DNA of 12,859 bases from Solirubrobacterales bacterium (GCA_025963955.1 JAOPZU010000267.1:1-12859); one strand, 5' to 3'; numbered from the stretch's first letter, positions 1 to 7,336 are shown. The notes: generated by a model not told the origin, from the letters alone. Numbers and translations are program-made.

Positions 1-151
1 CGCGGTCGTCCTTGGGCCACCAGTCGCGCCAGGAGCCGCGGTCCGGGTCGTCGCGGTCGATCATCCCCCAGATGAGGGCCCCGGCCCCGACGAAGTGCAC
101 CAGCACCGTGAGCACCAGCGCGAGCACTTCCGTGTCGGTCTTGAAGGTCAC
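1..151 (-). CDS. Small single-pass membrane protein, cut by the window edge
   Basis: Only the first 50 codons are in the window; the 3' end lies beyond base 1. The start is a GTG at 151-149. An in-frame TAG four codons upstream (163-161) leaves no ATG, GTG or TTG start further up. The visible part has a short polar N-terminus (MTFKTDTEVLAL), one hydrophobic helix at about residues 9-30, then an acidic and tryptophan-rich tail (WGMIDRDDPDRG, WRDWWPKDD). This suggests a one-helix membrane protein with a charged cytoplasmic tail. The family is not recognised and no function is proposed. It lies downstream of ribH on the same strand but has its own likely -10 box, so it is probably a separate transcript. 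The gene is well supported by start, codon use and composition; its length and role are unknown. Confidence 0.6.
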   Translation of the reverse strand, partial: MTFKTDTEVLALVLTVLVHFVGAGALIWGMIDRDDPDRGSWRDWWPKDDR

Positions 152-163
152 GCGACCAGCCTA
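152..163 (-). promoter_or_regulatory. Leaderless-type -10 box for the small membrane protein gene
   Basis: On the minus strand a TAGGCT (163-158), matching the actinobacterial TANNNT -10 pattern, is followed by six bases (ggtcgc) and then the GTG start. This spacing would place the transcription start on or next to the start codon, giving a leaderless mRNA, which fits the lack of a Shine-Dalgarno sequence. The same geometry recurs at 10833-10844. No good -35 box is visible. This is inferred from pattern and spacing only. Confidence 0.4.
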
Positions 164-240
164 GCGACGAGCTCCTGGCCTGCCCAGGGTCCGGGCGTGT
201 CCGGCCTTACGGCTGGGCGCGTCGCCGCCACCCGGGACGG

Positions 241-678
241 TCAGGCCTCCGGCGGGACCTCGAGCTGTTGCTGGACCGCGAGCAGCGCGAGCACCGCGTG
301 CGCGGCGTGCGCGCCCTGGTCGCGCTTGCCGCCGCCGGCGCGCGCAAGCGCCTGGTCCATGTTCTCCACGGTCAGGACCCCGAAGGTGCACGGCACGCCG
401 GTGGACAGCTGCACGTCCATGATGCCGCGCGCGGCCTCGCCGCAGACGTAGTCGTAGTGCGTCGTCTCCCCGCGGATGACGGCCCCCAGGCAGGCGACGC
501 CGGCGTAGCGCTCGGAGTCCACGGCGTAGGCCGCGGCCATCGGCAGCTCGAACGCGCCGGGCACCTCGAAGACGTCGACCTCGCCGCCGGCACCCTCGAA
601 GACCTCGGTGGCGGAGGCGATCAGCTTGTCCGCGAGCTCGCGGTAGAAGGTGGCGCAGACGATCGCGTAGCGGCTCAT
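241..678 (-). CDS. ribH: 6,7-dimethyl-8-ribityllumazine synthase
   Basis: This cytosolic enzyme condenses 5-amino-6-ribitylamino-uracil with 3,4-dihydroxy-2-butanone 4-phosphate, the penultimate step to riboflavin; the family forms pentamers or icosahedral shells. The product is 145 residues, slightly short for the family. Seen motifs: the N-terminal strand and loop ending in Phe11, VPGAFELP (39-46) for substrate binding, and GAVIRGETTHYDYV (65-78) with the catalytic histidine at 74. The C-terminal RAGGGKRDQGAHAA (113-126) replaces the more usual RAGTKAGNKGAEAA but keeps Arg113. The ATG overlaps the ribAB stop by four bases (ATGA), and GGAGG lies seven bases upstream inside ribAB, so translation is coupled. 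It is the last gene of the rib operon. The call is secure. Confidence 0.97.
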   Translation of the reverse strand: MSRYAIVCATFYRELADKLIASATEVFEGAGGEVDVFEVPGAFELPMAAAYAVDSERYAGVACLGAVIRGETTHYDYVCGEAARGIMDVQLSTGVPCTFGVLTVENMDQALARAGGGKRDQGAHAAHAVLALLAVQQQLEVPPEA

Positions 679-1991
679 GCCCCGGCCTCCGGATCCTGCT
701 GCTGCTCCTCGCGCGCCCGGTCGCGGGCGTGCTCCTCGGCGAGCATCTCCTCGTCCAGGGGCAGCCCCTGGTGATGGAGGATGTGGCCCATCTTCTCGGC
801 CTTCGCGCGCATGTACGCCTCGTTGTGGGGGTTCGGGAGGTGTTCGATCGGCACCTGGTCGCTGACGGTCAGCCCGTAGCCCTCCAGGCCGCGGATCTTC
901 TTCGGGTTGTTCGTGAGGATGCGGATCGAGGACAGGCAGAGGTCGGCGAGGATCTGCGCGCCGATGCCGTAGTCGCGCAGGTCGGCCGGCATGCCGAGGA
1001 GCTCGTTGGCTTCGACCGTGTCGAGGCCGTCCTCCTGAAGGCGGTACGCGCGCAGCTTGTTCAGCAGGCCGATGCCGCGGCCCTCCTGCGAGAGGTACAG
1101 CAGGACCCCCTGGCCCTCCTGCTCGATGATCGCCAAGGCGGACTCCAGCTGCTCGCCGCAGTCGCAGCGCAGCGAGTGGAAGACGTCGCCCGTCAGGCAC
1201 TCGGAGTGCACGCGGACCAGGACGTCGGACCGGCCGGCCACGTCGCCCTTGACCATCGCCACGTGGTGCTTGTCGTCGACGAGTGAGCGGTAGCCGGTGA
1301 CCTCGAAGGCGCCGAAGGCGGTTGGCATCGCGGTGGTGACCACGCGCTCCACGAGGCGGTCGTGGCGACGGCGGTAGGCGATGAGGTCGGCGATCGTGAC
1401 CATCTTCAGGCCATGCTTGGCGCAGTAGGCCCGCAGGTCGCCGACGCGGGCCATCGACCCGTCCTCGTTCATGATCTCGCAGATGACGCCGGCCGGCTCG
1501 CACCCGGCGAGACGGGCGAGGTCGACGGACGCCTCGGTGTGGCCCGTGCGCTCCAGGACCCCGCCGGCGCGGGCCTTCAGCGGGCTGACGTGGCCTGGCG
1601 TGACGATGTCGCGCGGGCCCTTGGCGGGGTCCGCGGCGGTCTTGATGGTGACCGCGCGATCGGCGGCGGAGATGCCGGTGGTCACCCCCTGCGCGGCCTC
1701 GATGGTCACCGTGAACGGCGTCTCGAAGGCCGACTCGTTCTTCGCGGCCTGCAGCTCCAGGCCGAGCTCCTCGCAGCGGTCGGGTGTCAGCGCCAGGCAG
1801 ATCCAGCCGCGGGCGTGGGTGGCCATGAAGTTGACCGCATCAGGCGTGATGTGCTGCGCCGCGATGACGAGGTCACCCTCGTTCTCGCGGTCCTCGTCGT
1901 CGACGACCACGACGAACCGGCCGCGCGCGATGTCCTCGAGCGCCTCTTCGATCGTGGCGAAGGCCACCTCGTCGGTGGGGGTGCTGCTCAT
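675..1991 (-). CDS. ribAB: Bifunctional 3,4-dihydroxy-2-butanone 4-phosphate synthase / GTP cyclohydrolase II
   Basis: The 438-residue fusion supplies both branches of riboflavin synthesis. The N-terminal half (about 1-205) makes dihydroxybutanone phosphate from ribulose-5-phosphate; the C-terminal half (about 212-410) opens GTP. Seen in the first domain: DDEDRENEGDL (31-41), the acidic metal-binding loop, and RAGGVLERTGHTEA (141-154). Seen in the second: zinc ligands Cys265, Cys276 and Cys278 in HSECLTGDVFHSLRCDCG (His272 is glycine in many homologues), then SQEGRGIGL and the ILTNNPKK strand. The last ~25 residues are a charged, Gln-rich tail that is probably disordered. A strong GAGGAGGA precedes the ATG by about five bases. 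The start overlaps the ribE stop (ATGA) and the end overlaps the ribH start. The call is secure. Confidence 0.97.
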   Translation of the reverse strand: MSSTPTDEVAFATIEEALEDIARGRFVVVVDDEDRENEGDLVIAAQHITPDAVNFMATHARGWICLALTPDRCEELGLELQAAKNESAFETPFTVTIEAAQGVTTGISAADRAVTIKTAADPAKGPRDIVTPGHVSPLKARAGGVLERTGHTEASVDLARLAGCEPAGVICEIMNEDGSMARVGDLRAYCAKHGLKMVTIADLIAYRRRHDRLVERVVTTAMPTAFGAFEVTGYRSLVDDKHHVAMVKGDVAGRSDVLVRVHSECLTGDVFHSLRCDCGEQLESALAIIEQEGQGVLLYLSQEGRGIGLLNKLRAYRLQEDGLDTVEANELLGMPADLRDYGIGAQILADLCLSSIRILTNNPKKIRGLEGYGLTVSDQVPIEHLPNPHNEAYMRAKAEKMGHILHHQGLPLDEEMLAEEHARDRAREEQQQDPEAGA

Positions 1992-2623
1992 GCGGCTCCT
2001 CCTCGCCGGGCCGCGACGTGCGGCGCCAGCATCTTCTCGGCGTACTTGGCCATGATGTCGACCTCCAGGTTGACCGGCGTGCCGGGCTCCGCGCTCCCGA
2101 GCGTCGTCCGCTCGAGGGTCTCGGGGATCAGCGACACGGCGAAGGAGTCCTCGTCCACGCGCGCGACCGTCAGCGAGATGCCGTCGATCGCGATCGAGCC
2201 CTTCTCCACGACGTAGCGCAGCAGTCCCTCGGCGCCCCCGTCCACCGCGACCGTCACGATCCGCGCGAAGCCGTCCTCGACGACGGAGCGGATCTCGCCG
2301 AGGCCGTCGACGTGGCCCTGCACGATGTGCCCGCCGAGGCGGGCGTCGGCGCGCATCGCGAGCTCGAGGTTCACGGTGCGCCCCGCGGCGACCGCGCCGA
2401 GCGAGGAGCGGCGGAGGGTCTCGTGCATCACGTCGGCCGTGAAGCTCGGGGTCGCCCCGGCCTCGTCCAGCACCACGGCCGTCAGGCAGACGCCGTTGAC
2501 GGCGATCGAGTCGCCGTGGCCGAGGTCCGCCGCCAGGCGGGTCCCGACGGTCAGGCGGACGCCGTCCGCGGTCTGCTCGACCGCGTCGACGCGTCCCAGG
2601 TCCTCCACGAGTCCGGTGAACAC
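1988..2623 (-). CDS. ribE: Riboflavin synthase, alpha subunit
   Basis: This enzyme dismutates two molecules of 6,7-dimethyl-8-ribityllumazine into riboflavin and the pyrimidine precursor that is recycled by lumazine synthase. The 211-residue length is normal. It consists of two internally related lumazine-binding barrels, about 1-97 and 98-200. The opening MFTGLVEDLG is the family hallmark. The duplicated motifs NGVCLT and DGISLT mark equivalent positions in the two halves, and GGHIVQGHVDG lies at the junction. The start is a GTG; it is chosen because MFTGLVE is the conserved N-terminus and AAGGAG, formed by the last sense codons of ribD, sits ten bases upstream. It follows ribD with a 4-base gap and overlaps ribAB by ATGA. 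The gene is called ribC in some species. Confidence 0.97.
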   Translation of the reverse strand: MFTGLVEDLGRVDAVEQTADGVRLTVGTRLAADLGHGDSIAVNGVCLTAVVLDEAGATPSFTADVMHETLRRSSLGAVAAGRTVNLELAMRADARLGGHIVQGHVDGLGEIRSVVEDGFARIVTVAVDGGAEGLLRYVVEKGSIAIDGISLTVARVDEDSFAVSLIPETLERTTLGSAEPGTPVNLEVDIMAKYAEKMLAPHVAARRGGAA

Positions 2624-2627
2624 GCTC

Positions 2628-3755
2628 TCACCACTCCTTCAGACGGGCTTTGATGAGGACGTCGTCCGCGCTGCGCTCGCAGTCGAGCGTGAGCGCGCGG
2701 AGCGCCTCGGAGATCTTCTCGGCGCCCTCGCCCTCCAAGGGGTCCCGCGCGGCGCGGCCCCCCAGGACGATGGGCGCGAGGAACAGGCGGATCTCGTCGA
2801 TCTCGCCCGCGTCGAGGAAGGCGCCGGCCAGGCGCGGCCCGCCCTCGAGCAGCAGCGAGCCGAGGCCGCTGGCCCCCAGCTGGTCCAGGGCGCTGCGCAC
2901 GCGGGCGTGCTCGTGCTCACCCGTGGCGACGATGACGTCGGCGCCGGCCATCTCCAGGCTGTCGGTCGCGGTCCGCGGGGCGGCGCGGGAGACGACCACG
3001 GTCAGTGGGACCTCGGGGGCCATCTTCACGAGCCGGCTGTCGAGCGGGAGGCGGGCGGTGGAGTCGAAGACGACGCGGCGCGGCTGGCGGGTCAGGGGTG
3101 GGTCGGCCTCGAACCGCGCGGTGAGCTGCGGGTCGTCCGCCAGGGCGGTCCCGATCCCGACGACGACCGCGTCGACGGTGGAGCGCCAGCGGTGCGCGAG
3201 CTCCCGCGACTGCGGCGAGGAGATCCACTGGGAGTCCCCGGTCCGCGTGGCGACCTTGCCGTCGAGCGTCATGGCGGACTTGAAGAGGACCCACGGGCGG
3301 CCGGTGCGCGCGTGCTTGCGGAAGGCCTGGTTGAGCAGCCGCGCGCGGGCGGCGAGCTCGCCGCCGGCGACGTCCACGGTGACGCCCTCATCCCGGAGGA
3401 TGCCCAGGCCCCGCCCGGCGGCCTTCTCCGTCGGGTCGTCGGAGGCGACGACCACGCGGCTGATGCCCGCCGCGAGGATCGCGTCGGTGCACGGCGGTGT
3501 CTTGCCCTCGTGGCAGCACGGCTCCAGGGACACGTAGATCGTCGCGCCACGCAGGTCCGCCCCGCCGCACGCGGCGATGGCGTTGACCTCGGCGTGCGGT
3601 CCGCCGTACTGCTCGTGCCAGCCCTCGCCGAGGACCACGTCGTCCTTCGTGACGACGGCGCCGACGACCGGGTTCGGCTGGACGCGGCCCAGCCCCCGCT
3701 GGGCGAGGTCGATCGCGCGGGCGAGGTGCTCGTGGTCGGTGTCGGTGCGCTGCAT
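2628..3755 (-). CDS. ribD: Bifunctional diaminohydroxyphosphoribosylaminopyrimidine deaminase / 5-amino-6-(5-phosphoribosylamino)uracil reductase
   Basis: The enzyme carries out steps two and three of riboflavin synthesis: deamination of the pyrimidine made from GTP, then NADPH-dependent reduction of the ribose side chain. The product is 375 residues. The deaminase domain (about 1-148) has the cytidine-deaminase-type zinc site: His54 in PHAEVNA, and Cys80 and Cys89 in EPCCHEGKTPPC. The reductase domain (about 150-375) begins near RPWVLFKSAMTLDGKVAT and contains the glycine-rich LLLEGGPRLAGAFL. The ATG at 3755 is preferred over an in-frame GTG at 3845 because MQRTDTDHEHLARAIDLAQRG matches the usual start of the family and GGGAG lies eight bases upstream. 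It is the first gene of the rib operon. Confidence 0.96.
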   Translation of the reverse strand: MQRTDTDHEHLARAIDLAQRGLGRVQPNPVVGAVVTKDDVVLGEGWHEQYGGPHAEVNAIAACGGADLRGATIYVSLEPCCHEGKTPPCTDAILAAGISRVVVASDDPTEKAAGRGLGILRDEGVTVDVAGGELAARARLLNQAFRKHARTGRPWVLFKSAMTLDGKVATRTGDSQWISSPQSRELAHRWRSTVDAVVVGIGTALADDPQLTARFEADPPLTRQPRRVVFDSTARLPLDSRLVKMAPEVPLTVVVSRAAPRTATDSLEMAGADVIVATGEHEHARVRSALDQLGASGLGSLLLEGGPRLAGAFLDAGEIDEIRLFLAPIVLGGRAARDPLEGEGAEKISEALRALTLDCERSADDVLIKARLKEW

Positions 3756-3769
3756 CGGGAGGCTCCCGC

Positions 3770-3775
3770 AGTCTA
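3770..3775 (-). promoter_or_regulatory. Possible -10 box of the riboflavin operon
   Basis: TAGACT on the minus strand fits TANNNT and lies 14 bases before the ribD ATG, which would give a very short leader of about eight bases. No convincing -35 is visible. The short leader would leave little room for the GGGAG ribosome site or for any riboswitch, so a start site further upstream is equally possible. Confidence 0.25.
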
Positions 3776-3883
3776 GGGCGCGACGTCGCACGGCCCGTGC
3801 CCGGCAGGAGAACGACACCGGACGGGCTAGGCCGAGCACGACCACGGCGGCGACGTTCCGAGCCCCTGGGCGAGGAACTCGCG

Positions 3884-3914
3884 GGGCGACCCGAGGCGCA
3901 GCCGAGGGTCGCCC
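3884..3914. terminator. Terminator-like hairpin in the spacer upstream of ribD
   Basis: A perfect 9-base inverted repeat, GGGCGACCC (3884-3892) and GGGTCGCCC (3906-3914), has a 13-base loop. It lies about 50 bases past the stop of the leftward glycosyltransferase gene. No T-run follows, as is common in high-GC bacteria. It probably ends or insulates glycosyltransferase transcription before the rib operon. The role is inferred. Confidence 0.45.
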
Positions 3915-3987
3915 AGCCTCAGCCCGGGACGTCGGCGCACGCCCCGTCCCCGGCTGGGCGGAGCCTCAGCCCGGGACGTCGGCGCAC
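3915..3987. repeat. 26-bp exact direct repeat that duplicates the 3' end of the glycosyltransferase gene
   Basis: The same 26 bases occur at 3915-3940 and 3962-3987, 47 bases apart. The right copy contains the stop codon and last six codons (CADVPG-stop) of the 3966-5747 gene; the left copy lies just past it. Because 47 is not a multiple of three, the left copy encodes the same CADVPG-stop in another minus-strand frame. The 21 bases between the copies do not match the flanks, so this is a short segmental duplication, not a longer tandem array. Confidence 0.85.
3918..3958. terminator. Second hairpin just after the glycosyltransferase stop
   Basis: AGCCCGGGACG (3921-3931) pairs with CGTCCCCGGCT (3945-3955) with one mismatch and a 13-base loop. 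Bases just outside add one or two more pairs. It begins eight bases past the stop codon at 3966 and overlaps the left copy of the 26-bp repeat. A factor-independent or pausing terminator for the leftward gene is plausible; no T-tract is seen. Confidence 0.4.
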
Positions 3988-5747
3988 AGCCCGCCGTGCA
4001 GGCGGTACACGACCATCAGCGGGCCCGGGCGGGCGTAGTCCAGCGGGTAGTAGTCGAAGGACCAGTCGAAGTTGAAGCGGACCGGGCCCTTGCCCTTCGC
4101 GTAGGGCGAGTCGCGGTGCACGACCTGCCCGCGCCGCTCGAGCTCCTTGTAGTACTCCAGCGCCTTCGGGACGGTCCCCGCCTCGACCTCGGCGCGGCCC
4201 CGCTGCGTGGAGCCGACGATCACCCAGCAGAAGCGCTGCGCCTCGTAGATGTCGATGAGCTCCGGGGTCAGCGAGCGCTCGTAGTCCTCGACGTTGAGGA
4301 TCCGGCCCTCCCCCGCCACGACGCTCCCGTCGGGCAGGCGGTTCTCCTTGGAGGTCGAGAACTTCACCCAGCGGCTGCCGTTGCCCGCGCCCCCGGGCAC
4401 CGGGCCCCCGATGTCCGAGGCCCACGCGTCGGGCGCGACGGGCTCGACGACGATCTTCGACTTCGGCGGGATGTTCGCGACCATCCACGCCCGGGTCGTG
4501 TTCCGCGTGTCGGGCCGCGACAGGACGATCCCGTTGTGGAGGGAGGAGACGATCCCCTGCCCGCACAGCGCCAGGACACCGATCGCGACGAACGTCGGTC
4601 GCAGGGCGGGGCGGCGCTTGCCCAGCCCGTCGCTGAGCTCGAGCACGGCGTAGGCCGCGAGCAGGCAGACCATCGGGAAGACGGGCATCAGCCAGCGGCC
4701 GAAGAACCGCGTCTGGGAGCCCATGAAGAGCAGGAACAGCAGCGGCGCGGGCGCGAGCACCCACACCAGGCGGCGCTCGTCCCGCCACAGCGCGACGACC
4801 GCGCCGAGCGCGGCGAAGGCGGGGACGAAACCCAGGCCCCAGGTGAAGGTCCACAGGTAGTAGAGGAAGCCGTTGTCCTCGGTCAGGCCGAGCTTGCCGA
4901 TGGCGTCGTCCGCCACCGTCGTCTGGTGGGTCAGCCCGTCCTTGAACTCGCTGAAGCTCAGCAGCGCGTACGGGTTGGCGACGACGAACGCGACGAACGC
5001 CGCGCCCCCGGCGAGCGCCAGCCCGCGAAGCGCCGGGCGACGCCCGCCGGCCGCGAGGAACTGGGCGGCGGTCGCGCCGAGGAGCGGCAGGATCACGATG
5101 CCGCCCGTGTACTTGAAGGCCGCAGCGAAGCCGAGCCCCGCCCCCGCGACGAGGTAGTCGGTGACGCGGCCGAAGCGCAGGACGCCCGCGGCACCGACGA
5201 GCGCCAGGCAGATCGGCGCGAGCGTCGGCACGTCGTTCAGCGCGAGGTGCGAGTAGAAGATCGGCAGGAAGGAGACGCCGAAGAGCGCGGCGGCGAGCAG
5301 CCCGACGCGGCGGTCGAAGAGGCGCGTGCCGGCGACGTAGAGCAGCCACACCGCGAGCGTCCCGGCCACGCCGGCGGTCACGCGGGCGACGACGAAGACC
5401 GACGCCGGGTCGGTCGCGTAGGCCTCGTACACCCCGTCCCGGCCGCCGAACCACACCGAGAAGACGATGTGCAGGACGTACGTGTAGGCCGGCGGGTTGA
5501 CGAAGTAGTGCGGGTTGTAGCCGTGCCCGAAGAGGCCGATCGCCTTCGGCACGAAGTGCGCGTTCTCGTCTGCGTTGAAGGCGTAGGGCATGCCGTGCTT
5601 CACGCCCCAGATGCGCAGCAGGAAGGTGACGAGGAGCACGCCGCCCACCGCGAGCGTCCATCCGGACGGGCGCGAGAAGCGGGGCGGGGCGGGCGGGCGG
5701 GGCGGGCGGGTGCCGCGTTCCCGCGGGCGGGTCAGGTCGACGGCCAT
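3966..5747 (-). CDS. GT-C fold glycosyltransferase, family 39 (PMT/ArnT) type
   Basis: The 593-residue protein has a basic, proline-rich cytoplasmic N-terminus (1-28), a first transmembrane helix at about 30-47, then FNADENAHF with Asp60-Glu61. The acidic pair after the first helix is the catalytic hallmark of GT-C enzymes, which take a sugar from a polyprenyl-phosphate donor on the outer face of the membrane. About ten further hydrophobic helices follow up to about residue 400. The last ~190 residues are soluble and probably extracytoplasmic. The ATG follows the stop of the upstream GT-C gene by four bases, so the two are co-transcribed. Only a weak ribosome site is visible, so coupling is likely. 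Sugar and acceptor cannot be told from sequence; protein, lipid and glycan acceptors are all possible. Confidence 0.85.
   Translation of the reverse strand: MAVDLTRPRERGTRPPRPPAPPRFSRPSGWTLAVGGVLLVTFLLRIWGVKHGMPYAFNADENAHFVPKAIGLFGHGYNPHYFVNPPAYTYVLHIVFSVWFGGRDGVYEAYATDPASVFVVARVTAGVAGTLAVWLLYVAGTRLFDRRVGLLAAALFGVSFLPIFYSHLALNDVPTLAPICLALVGAAGVLRFGRVTDYLVAGAGLGFAAAFKYTGGIVILPLLGATAAQFLAAGGRRPALRGLALAGGAAFVAFVVANPYALLSFSEFKDGLTHQTTVADDAIGKLGLTEDNGFLYYLWTFTWGLGFVPAFAALGAVVALWRDERRLVWVLAPAPLLFLLFMGSQTRFFGRWLMPVFPMVCLLAAYAVLELSDGLGKRRPALRPTFVAIGVLALCGQGIVSSLHNGIVLSRPDTRNTTRAWMVANIPPKSKIVVEPVAPDAWASDIGGPVPGGAGNGSRWVKFSTSKENRLPDGSVVAGEGRILNVEDYERSLTPELIDIYEAQRFCWVIVGSTQRGRAEVEAGTVPKALEYYKELERRGQVVHRDSPYAKGKGPVRFNFDWSFDYYPLDYARPGPLMVVYRLHGGLCADVPG
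5681..5710 (+). other. Seven-run G-quadruplex motif inside a coding region
   Basis: On the plus strand, seven runs of three or four G are each separated by a single C over 30 bases. This far exceeds the minimum four runs, and one-base loops are the most stable kind. The motif encodes Thr/Arg/Pro/Ala residues (about 13-23) of the leftward GT-C protein, 38-67 bases into the gene. The G-rich strand is the template strand, so a fold there could impede transcription early. The mRNA carries the C-rich strand. Confidence 0.8.
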
Positions 5748-5751
5748 GCCG

Positions 5752-7326
5752 CTAGCAGCTCGTGTAGATCGCGTAGGTGCCGTTGTAGGCCAGGCGGCGG
5801 AACCCGGGCGGCGGGACGTTGTCGCGGGCGTCGTCCGTGTCCTCGACGACGGCCTGGCGCAGCAGCGTCTGGCGGCTCGTCACCAGGAGGGCCAGCCCCT
5901 TCGCCGTCGCGTGGTCGCTGCGGATCGCCGTCCCGTCGCTGTCGACCCGGCCGAGGTCGGTCGCGCTGTGGGCCGGGTCGTTGCGGGCGAGCACCCGACC
6001 CTCCGGCAGGTCGGCGATCCAGCGCGTCTCGGGGATCAGCTTGTGGCTGGGGGTCGAGATCGGCCCGCAACCGCGGGCGGCCACGACCCTGGGGTCCTCG
6101 AGGATGGCCTTGAGCGCGCTGTGGCTGTCTCCGCGGAACTGCAGCTCGGAGAAGACGCCGGTGCGGTTGATCTTCGTGCTCGTCTTCGCGGCACCGAGGA
6201 CGAGGAAGCCGACGCCGAGGACGATCCATGCGATGCGCAGGCGCCCCGGCTCGAGCATCGTCCAGCCTGCGACCGCGACCGCGGCGAACAGCATCAGCAT
6301 CAGCGAGGCGACGAGCAGGTAGCGGTCGATCACCGAGAGCCCGGCCACGCCGATCATGAAGAACGTCCCGACGCCGACGACGAGCAGCGCCAGCGGCGGG
6401 AGCACGCGCCGGGGGACGCAGACGATCGCGGCCAGCAGGCCGGCCAGGCCGGCGTAGAAGACGACGGAGGTGGCGAGGCTGCGCAGGAAGCTGTAGGTCA
6501 GCCGCGGGATCTCGCCGGGACTCCGCGTGCGCCCGAGCTCCTCCGCCAGGCCGCTCGTGTGCTTGAGCGAGTAGATCGGGTTGCCCGTGACCGCGAAGTC
6601 CAGCGCCACCCAGACGATCGTCCCCACGAGCGCGAGCACGAGCAGGATCAGCGTGCGCTTCCAGGCGGCGGCGCGCAGGCGGACGGGCCACAGTCCCCGG
6701 CGCAGGGGCCACACGGCCCACAGGAAGTAGAGGCCGGCCAGCAGCCACGCCTCCGGGCGCATCAGCGCGGCGCCCGCGAGCAGCAGCGGGACGCGGTAGC
6801 CGGTGCGCGGGCGCTCGAGCTCCCAGGCGGCGGCCCAGACGACGAACGCGAGGTAGGTGACGTCGATGTACCCGCGGAGCGCGAGGAACGGGAAGTCGAG
6901 GCGCGAGCAGAGGATGAGCGCGGCGACGAGCCCCACCGTCGGCGTGAACGCCGAGCGGCCGAGGCGGTAGAGCCCGGCGACGAGCCCGAGGAACGACGCG
7001 AGCGCGGCGAACAGCATCACCCGATCCGCCCCCTCCCCCAGCAGCGCGATCGGGACGCTGAAGGCGATGGCCAGCGGGTGCTCGGTCGGTGCGCGGTAGG
7101 CCTCGAAGGACGGCGTGACGCCGTGCAGCAGCTCCCGGCCCCACAGCAGCGAGTACACCGAGTCGTAGTTCGGGTAGGTCGGGTAGACCAGCGTGAGCAC
7201 GAGCGTGCCGACGCAGAGGAGGGCGAAGATGGCGCCGGGCCATCCGGGACGCAGGCGCGACGAAGCGGCCGCCGGCGGGTGGACCTCCGGGCCCTGCCGC
7301 CGCGGGGTGAGCGTCGCGTTCTCCAT
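5752..7326 (-). CDS. Multi-pass membrane protein, probable GT-C glycosyltransferase
   Basis: The 524-residue protein has a short cytoplasmic N-terminus, a first helix at about 31-48, then YPTYPNYDSVYSLLWGRELL. Asp55 stands where GT-C enzymes carry a catalytic acidic residue, but it is not followed by Glu as it is in the neighbour. A series of hydrophobic helices runs to about residue 370, followed by a soluble C-terminal domain of about 150 residues ending in YNGTYAIYTSC. The layout matches polyprenyl-phosphate-sugar-using transferases of the mannosyltransferase/PMT type. No Shine-Dalgarno sequence precedes the ATG, which is chosen as the most upstream start in the spacer. It is first in a two-gene leftward operon with the GT-C gene at 3966-5747. 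Substrate is unknown; a non-catalytic membrane role cannot be excluded. Confidence 0.75.
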   Translation of the reverse strand: MENATLTPRRQGPEVHPPAAASSRLRPGWPGAIFALLCVGTLVLTLVYPTYPNYDSVYSLLWGRELLHGVTPSFEAYRAPTEHPLAIAFSVPIALLGEGADRVMLFAALASFLGLVAGLYRLGRSAFTPTVGLVAALILCSRLDFPFLALRGYIDVTYLAFVVWAAAWELERPRTGYRVPLLLAGAALMRPEAWLLAGLYFLWAVWPLRRGLWPVRLRAAAWKRTLILLVLALVGTIVWVALDFAVTGNPIYSLKHTSGLAEELGRTRSPGEIPRLTYSFLRSLATSVVFYAGLAGLLAAIVCVPRRVLPPLALLVVGVGTFFMIGVAGLSVIDRYLLVASLMLMLFAAVAVAGWTMLEPGRLRIAWIVLGVGFLVLGAAKTSTKINRTGVFSELQFRGDSHSALKAILEDPRVVAARGCGPISTPSHKLIPETRWIADLPEGRVLARNDPAHSATDLGRVDSDGTAIRSDHATAKGLALLVTSRQTLLRQAVVEDTDDARDNVPPPGFRRLAYNGTYAIYTSC

Positions 7327-7336
7327 GAAGAATCGG

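Noticed and set aside
182..218. Possible terminator after ribH (GCCCAG at 182-187 and CTGGGC at 213-218)
   Set aside because: The stem has only six pairs with a 25-base loop and no T-run, which is too weak to call.
3756..3769. CGGGAG/CTCCCG inverted repeat covering the ribD ribosome site
   Set aside because: The arms are separated by a single base, so a hairpin cannot form without opening several pairs. It is probably a chance palindrome.
3756..3845. N-terminal extension of ribD from an in-frame GTG at 3845
   Set aside because: The extra 30 residues are Arg/Ala-rich with no family match, while the ATG at 3755 has a ribosome site and the conserved N-terminus.
3996..6113. A 705-codon open frame on the plus strand across both GT-C genes
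   Set aside because: It is antisense to two genes with clear membrane topology. Its translation is full of Arg/Glu/Asp/Gly/Pro/Ala with no domain signal, as expected for the opposite strand of high-GC genes.
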